DNA of 64,000 bases, from positions 22,844,880-22,908,879 of the forward strand of contig NC_082603.1 of assembly GCF_030936135.1 (NCBI RefSeq), in the 5' to 3' direction. The translations under genes and the position numbers were made by a program. The stretch is from Gavia stellata. Lineage: Eukaryota; Chordata; Aves; Gaviiformes; Gaviidae. The notes beneath the pieces were generated by a model. That model had not been told where the DNA came from. It ran no database searches and saw only the letters and a list, made by a program, of their open reading frames with translations. This document shows, one piece after another, positions 61,601-64,000 of this stretch (the stretch's first letter is position 1; each line of letters starts with the position of its first letter).

Positions 61601-63060
61601 AATATCCAAGTATGGTAAGTGACAGATTGTCCGAGTTCTTTCATTGAGGGAACTACTCATTTAAAATATTCCAAATGCAGTTAGGGAAGGTATTTCTTAG
61701 GCATGTCTTAAACCATCTACCCAGTTCTTGTATTTCACCAGGCTGTGGTTTCTACATATACTAGACATACTCTCACACTTCTGTATGTTTCTTAATACAC
61801 TCGGCCCTCTCATAAGACTAATAATTATTTTACAATATTATTTCATTGGACATTTTTCTAAGAGACCTAAGGTCTCCCAAGACCCGAGAGCTACGGTTAA
61901 GAGTACTGTTTCCTAGCATGCAGCTACTTGCTGATTAGTTTTCGAAACACTAATACATTTCATTAAAGATGCTTTTTTGCACATGTTTATTGGGTTAGCA
62001 GAAGCTCTTATTTACCTAAAGCAAACGTGATAATAAATAGTTTGTAAGCTGTCACGGAAGCCAAATATTTTCTTCCAAGCCACGCTGTCCTACAGTCACC
62101 ACTTCAGGCTGAAGCAGACCCTGTAACTGCACTCGCTATGCCCGGGCTACTGAAGACTACCGAAGACCACACCAACCAAACCGAGCTCCGCTTTATGCAG
62201 AGACATGCGGTGTATGACCGTAAGGGATTTTCCGATAACTTTTATTAAAGGCACAGCACGAGAGGCAGACGTAGAGCGGAGGCCGCACCGCACGTCCCCG
62301 CGCGTCACGCCAGCAGGAGAGCGCCCGACTGCCGCTCTGCCTCCGAGCCTGCCCGGGCCGCCTCCTGCGGGGCAAAGGGGAAGCGCCGACTCCGGCGGGA
62401 CGCCCCGGCGGGCGCAAGCCCTGCCGGCAGCACCCTCACTTAAAGTCAGCTACGAGTCGCACCCGTGCCGGGCGCAGCGCCGTGCCCCCGGCCAGCCGCC
62501 GCGCCCCGGGCCCCGCCCGGGCCACGAGGGGTCCCCCGCCCCGCCGCCCCCGGGGAGCCCTCGCTGGCGGCCGCCGCACGCCTGGCTCGGCACGTCGCGT
62601 TACCCCTTTCCGCGAGGCTGCGGCTAGCCGCCCCCAGGCGCTGCCCCCGCCGGCTGCCACCCCAACCGAGGGGGCCGTGGCGGCCCTCGCGCACCGCGCC
62701 CTCCCCACCGGGGCCGCGGTGCGAAGGGGGTTGCTTCTTCCGACAGACCTCCGGTCTGCCGCTCCGCCCGGGCCACCCCCGGGGACAGCCGGCCGCCGGG
62801 GCTGTGAGGGGGCGGCCGGAGGAGCGGGCTCCCTGGCGGCGGGGCCGTGAGGCGGCCGAAGGAGACGCCGCGCCCGCAGCGGGTCCGGCCGAGGGGCGCC
62901 GTGGGGCAGCGGGCCGGGCAGCCAGCCCGGGCCCCGCCGCAGGACGAGGGAGCGGGGCGAGCACGGGCCGGGCCGGGCTGTGCGCGGCAGGGAGCGACGC
63001 GGCGCGGGAGAGCCCGTCCGAGCCCTCTCTCCCACCCGCGGTCGGCGGAGCCGCTCTTAC
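55638..63060 (-). other. NEXN: NEXN intron 1
   Basis: 7.4 kb, AT-rich apart from a GC-richer patch (about 55980-56300, candidate alternative exon) and the CpG island at its 5' end. It has A runs at 55883-55899, near 59533 and 59695-59711. No other gene was found; the many short frames carry no signatures. Confidence 0.75.
56160..56296 (-). other. Candidate alternative NEXN 5' exon
   Basis: On the minus strand an acceptor-like CTACTTTTCCCTAG precedes 56296 and a strong donor TGCAG|GTAGGT follows 56160. The 137 bases are clearly more GC-rich than the surrounding intron. As it lies upstream of the start-codon exon, it would be 5' UTR. It could also be an old repeat or conserved element. Confidence 0.3.
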
Positions 63061-63150
63061 CTGTGAGCGCTGCCCCGCCGCTGCGGCTCGGCGTGGTCCC
63101 GGCGGGCGGGCTGGCGGCTGCGGAGCGCCCCTTGGCTGCGGCCGCCGCTC
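63061..63150 (-). other. NEXN: Candidate NEXN noncoding exon 1
   Basis: A near-perfect donor (CACAG|GTAAGA) on the minus strand ends an exon at 63061. A CArG/TATA-like ACTTTTATGG (minus strand, 63176-63167) lies about 105 bases upstream of that donor, which would place the start near 63140-63150. Exon 1 would then join exon 2 at 55637. The start position is an estimate. Confidence 0.5.
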
Positions 63151-63166
63151 CGGCGCTGCAAGTTTC

Positions 63167-63176
63167 CATAAAAGTC
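63167..63176 (-). promoter_or_regulatory. NEXN: CArG-like SRF site
   Basis: CCATAAAAGT on the plus strand (ACTTTTATGG on the minus strand) matches CC(A/T)6GG with one mismatch. It is just upstream of the predicted NEXN start. Confidence 0.35.
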
Positions 63177-63389
63177 GCGACGCGCGGCCGGCGCCCGCAT
63201 TCCAGGCGAGCCCCACGCCACGGCAGCTGTCCCGGCCCGGCCCGGCCCGCCTCGGACCCGGCCCCGGCTGTGCGGCGCGGCAGGGCTCGGCTCGGCACGC
63301 CATGCCCGGCCCCTCGCCGCGGCGGGGGTCGCAGCCCGGCCGCGCCGCCAGGCCCCCCCCCGGCTTGAACAGCCGCCCGGGCCAGCGGG

Positions 63390-63427
63390 CTTATTTTGGG
63401 CTGGAAGCACCACGGAGCTATAAATAA
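63390..63427. promoter_or_regulatory. NEXN: MEF2 site with adjacent CArG-like site
   Basis: CTATAAATAA at 63418-63427 is a perfect YTA(A/T)4TAR MEF2 site and is also TATA-like in plus orientation. CTTATTTTGG at 63390-63399 is a CArG-like site with one mismatch. Both suit a striated-muscle promoter upstream of NEXN exon 1. Confidence 0.45.
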
Positions 63428-63429
63428 CC

Positions 63430-64000
63430 GGGGGAGGGAGGCCGCCTCTCGGCTAGCGCGTTCCTGCCCGCGCCGTCCCTGCCGCAGGGCAGCGGGCGAG
63501 CGGCGGGAGAGGGCTCCGCGGGCGGTGCCGGCGGAGCGGACGGGGACCCGCCACCCCGCAGCCTCCGCCGCCCGCCCGCTGTTGACCGGCCCGCGGCTGA
63601 GGCGGCGGCACCCCGGCTTTTTCACGGCCACGTCCCCAGAGATCACTGCCTCGGTAATGGCAGGGTTCCGTCGCCCCAGCAGCTAATTATCACCACGTAC
63701 TTACAACTACCGCAGCCTCAGCAAACCGCCGCTCCCACCTCCCGGCCCCAAATCAGAGCGGGCGGGAAGCACCGGGCGCGCAGAGAGTGCTCCGCCACCG
63801 CTGGTTCATGCCCTGCCAGTGGGGAGGCTTTATACCTATGGTAGGTCAGGTCCTAGGTCGTTTTATGGCACATGGAGAGCAATCAACTAATAATAGTAAC
63901 GTGACAGTTAGCTGATGGAGCGGAGAGGAATCTAGCTAGTGCCAGACCTGTGAGACGGAGTGCGCATTCGGTTTAAAGCAGCGCCTTTCTCTCGAAACTT
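63430..64000. other. Right-end region upstream of NEXN
   Basis: The CpG island tails off and becomes mixed sequence. It contains another perfect MEF2-type site (CTAATAATAG, 63887-63896), a CArG-like CGTTTTATGG (63859-63868) and a minus-strand donor-like GTT|GTAAGTACG near 63703. No coding exon was recognised. Confidence 0.5.

Larger units (their letters stand above)
62190..63820. promoter_or_regulatory. NEXN: CpG island at the NEXN promoter
   Basis: Very high GC and CpG density beginning about 62,250 and fading after about 63,800. It gives long stop-free frames on both strands (up to 340 codons) that are Ala/Arg/Gly/Pro-rich and resemble no protein family; I treat them as compositional. Confidence 0.85.

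Noticed and set aside
62436-63646. Long open frames of 200-340 codons on both strands in the right-hand CpG island
   Set aside because: Residue content is almost only Ala, Arg, Gly and Pro, frames overlap on both strands, and stop codons are rare simply because of GC content. No domain or family signature.
1-64000. CRISPR arrays, defence or mobile islands, tRNA, rRNA, snoRNA or microRNA genes
   Set aside because: No spaced direct repeats, cloverleaf, box C/D or H/ACA pair, or convincing hairpin was found; the window is ordinary vertebrate genic DNA.

Overview
This is a vertebrate nuclear window, most probably from a bird. The genes are intron-rich with GT-AG splicing. The promoters lie in CpG-rich islands. 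Interspersed repeats are scarce, and the one clear copy (897-1222) is a 5'-truncated CR1 LINE ending in ATTCTATG units, typical of avian genomes. No bacterial, phage, CRISPR or mobile-island content was seen.

Layout, left to right. 1-13.2 kb is AT-rich non-coding DNA with two or three CR1 remnants. By synteny it is probably the long first intron of DNAJB4 (minus strand); no DNAJB4 coding exon was found. 13.4-15.5 kb is a CpG island holding a divergent promoter, with a candidate noncoding DNAJB4 first exon leftward and FUBP1 rightward. 14,648-34,678 (+) is a complete FUBP1 coding sequence, which I assembled as 20 exons encoding 642 residues: an N-terminal helix, four KH domains and three C-terminal tyrosine-rich motifs. 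34.7-39.4 kb is FUBP1 3' sequence with several poly(A) signals and a possible alternative C-terminal exon pair. 39.4-40.8 kb separates convergent genes and contains a palindromic poly(A) signal. 40,847-55,582 (-) is a complete NEXN (nexilin) coding sequence, 12 coding exons and 674 residues. 55.6-63.1 kb is NEXN intron 1. 62.2-63.8 kb is a second CpG island with a candidate noncoding NEXN exon 1 and muscle-type (MEF2, CArG-like) motifs upstream.

Gene order and orientation (DNAJB4 minus, FUBP1 plus, NEXN minus) mirror the mammalian block NEXN-FUBP1-DNAJB4. FUBP1 is a nuclear single-strand DNA/RNA-binding regulator of transcription and splicing. NEXN is an actin-binding Z-disc protein of striated muscle. 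They are neighbours but do not act in one pathway. I see no novel multi-gene system. The most interesting signals are transcript-level: two candidate FUBP1 cassette exons, two GC-AG splice donors (one splitting the KH4 GXXG loop), an alternative FUBP1 C-terminus, a possible extra NEXN 5' exon, and the shared palindromic poly(A) signal. All exon borders were read by eye from splice signals, frame continuity and recall of the vertebrate proteins; no alignment was run.
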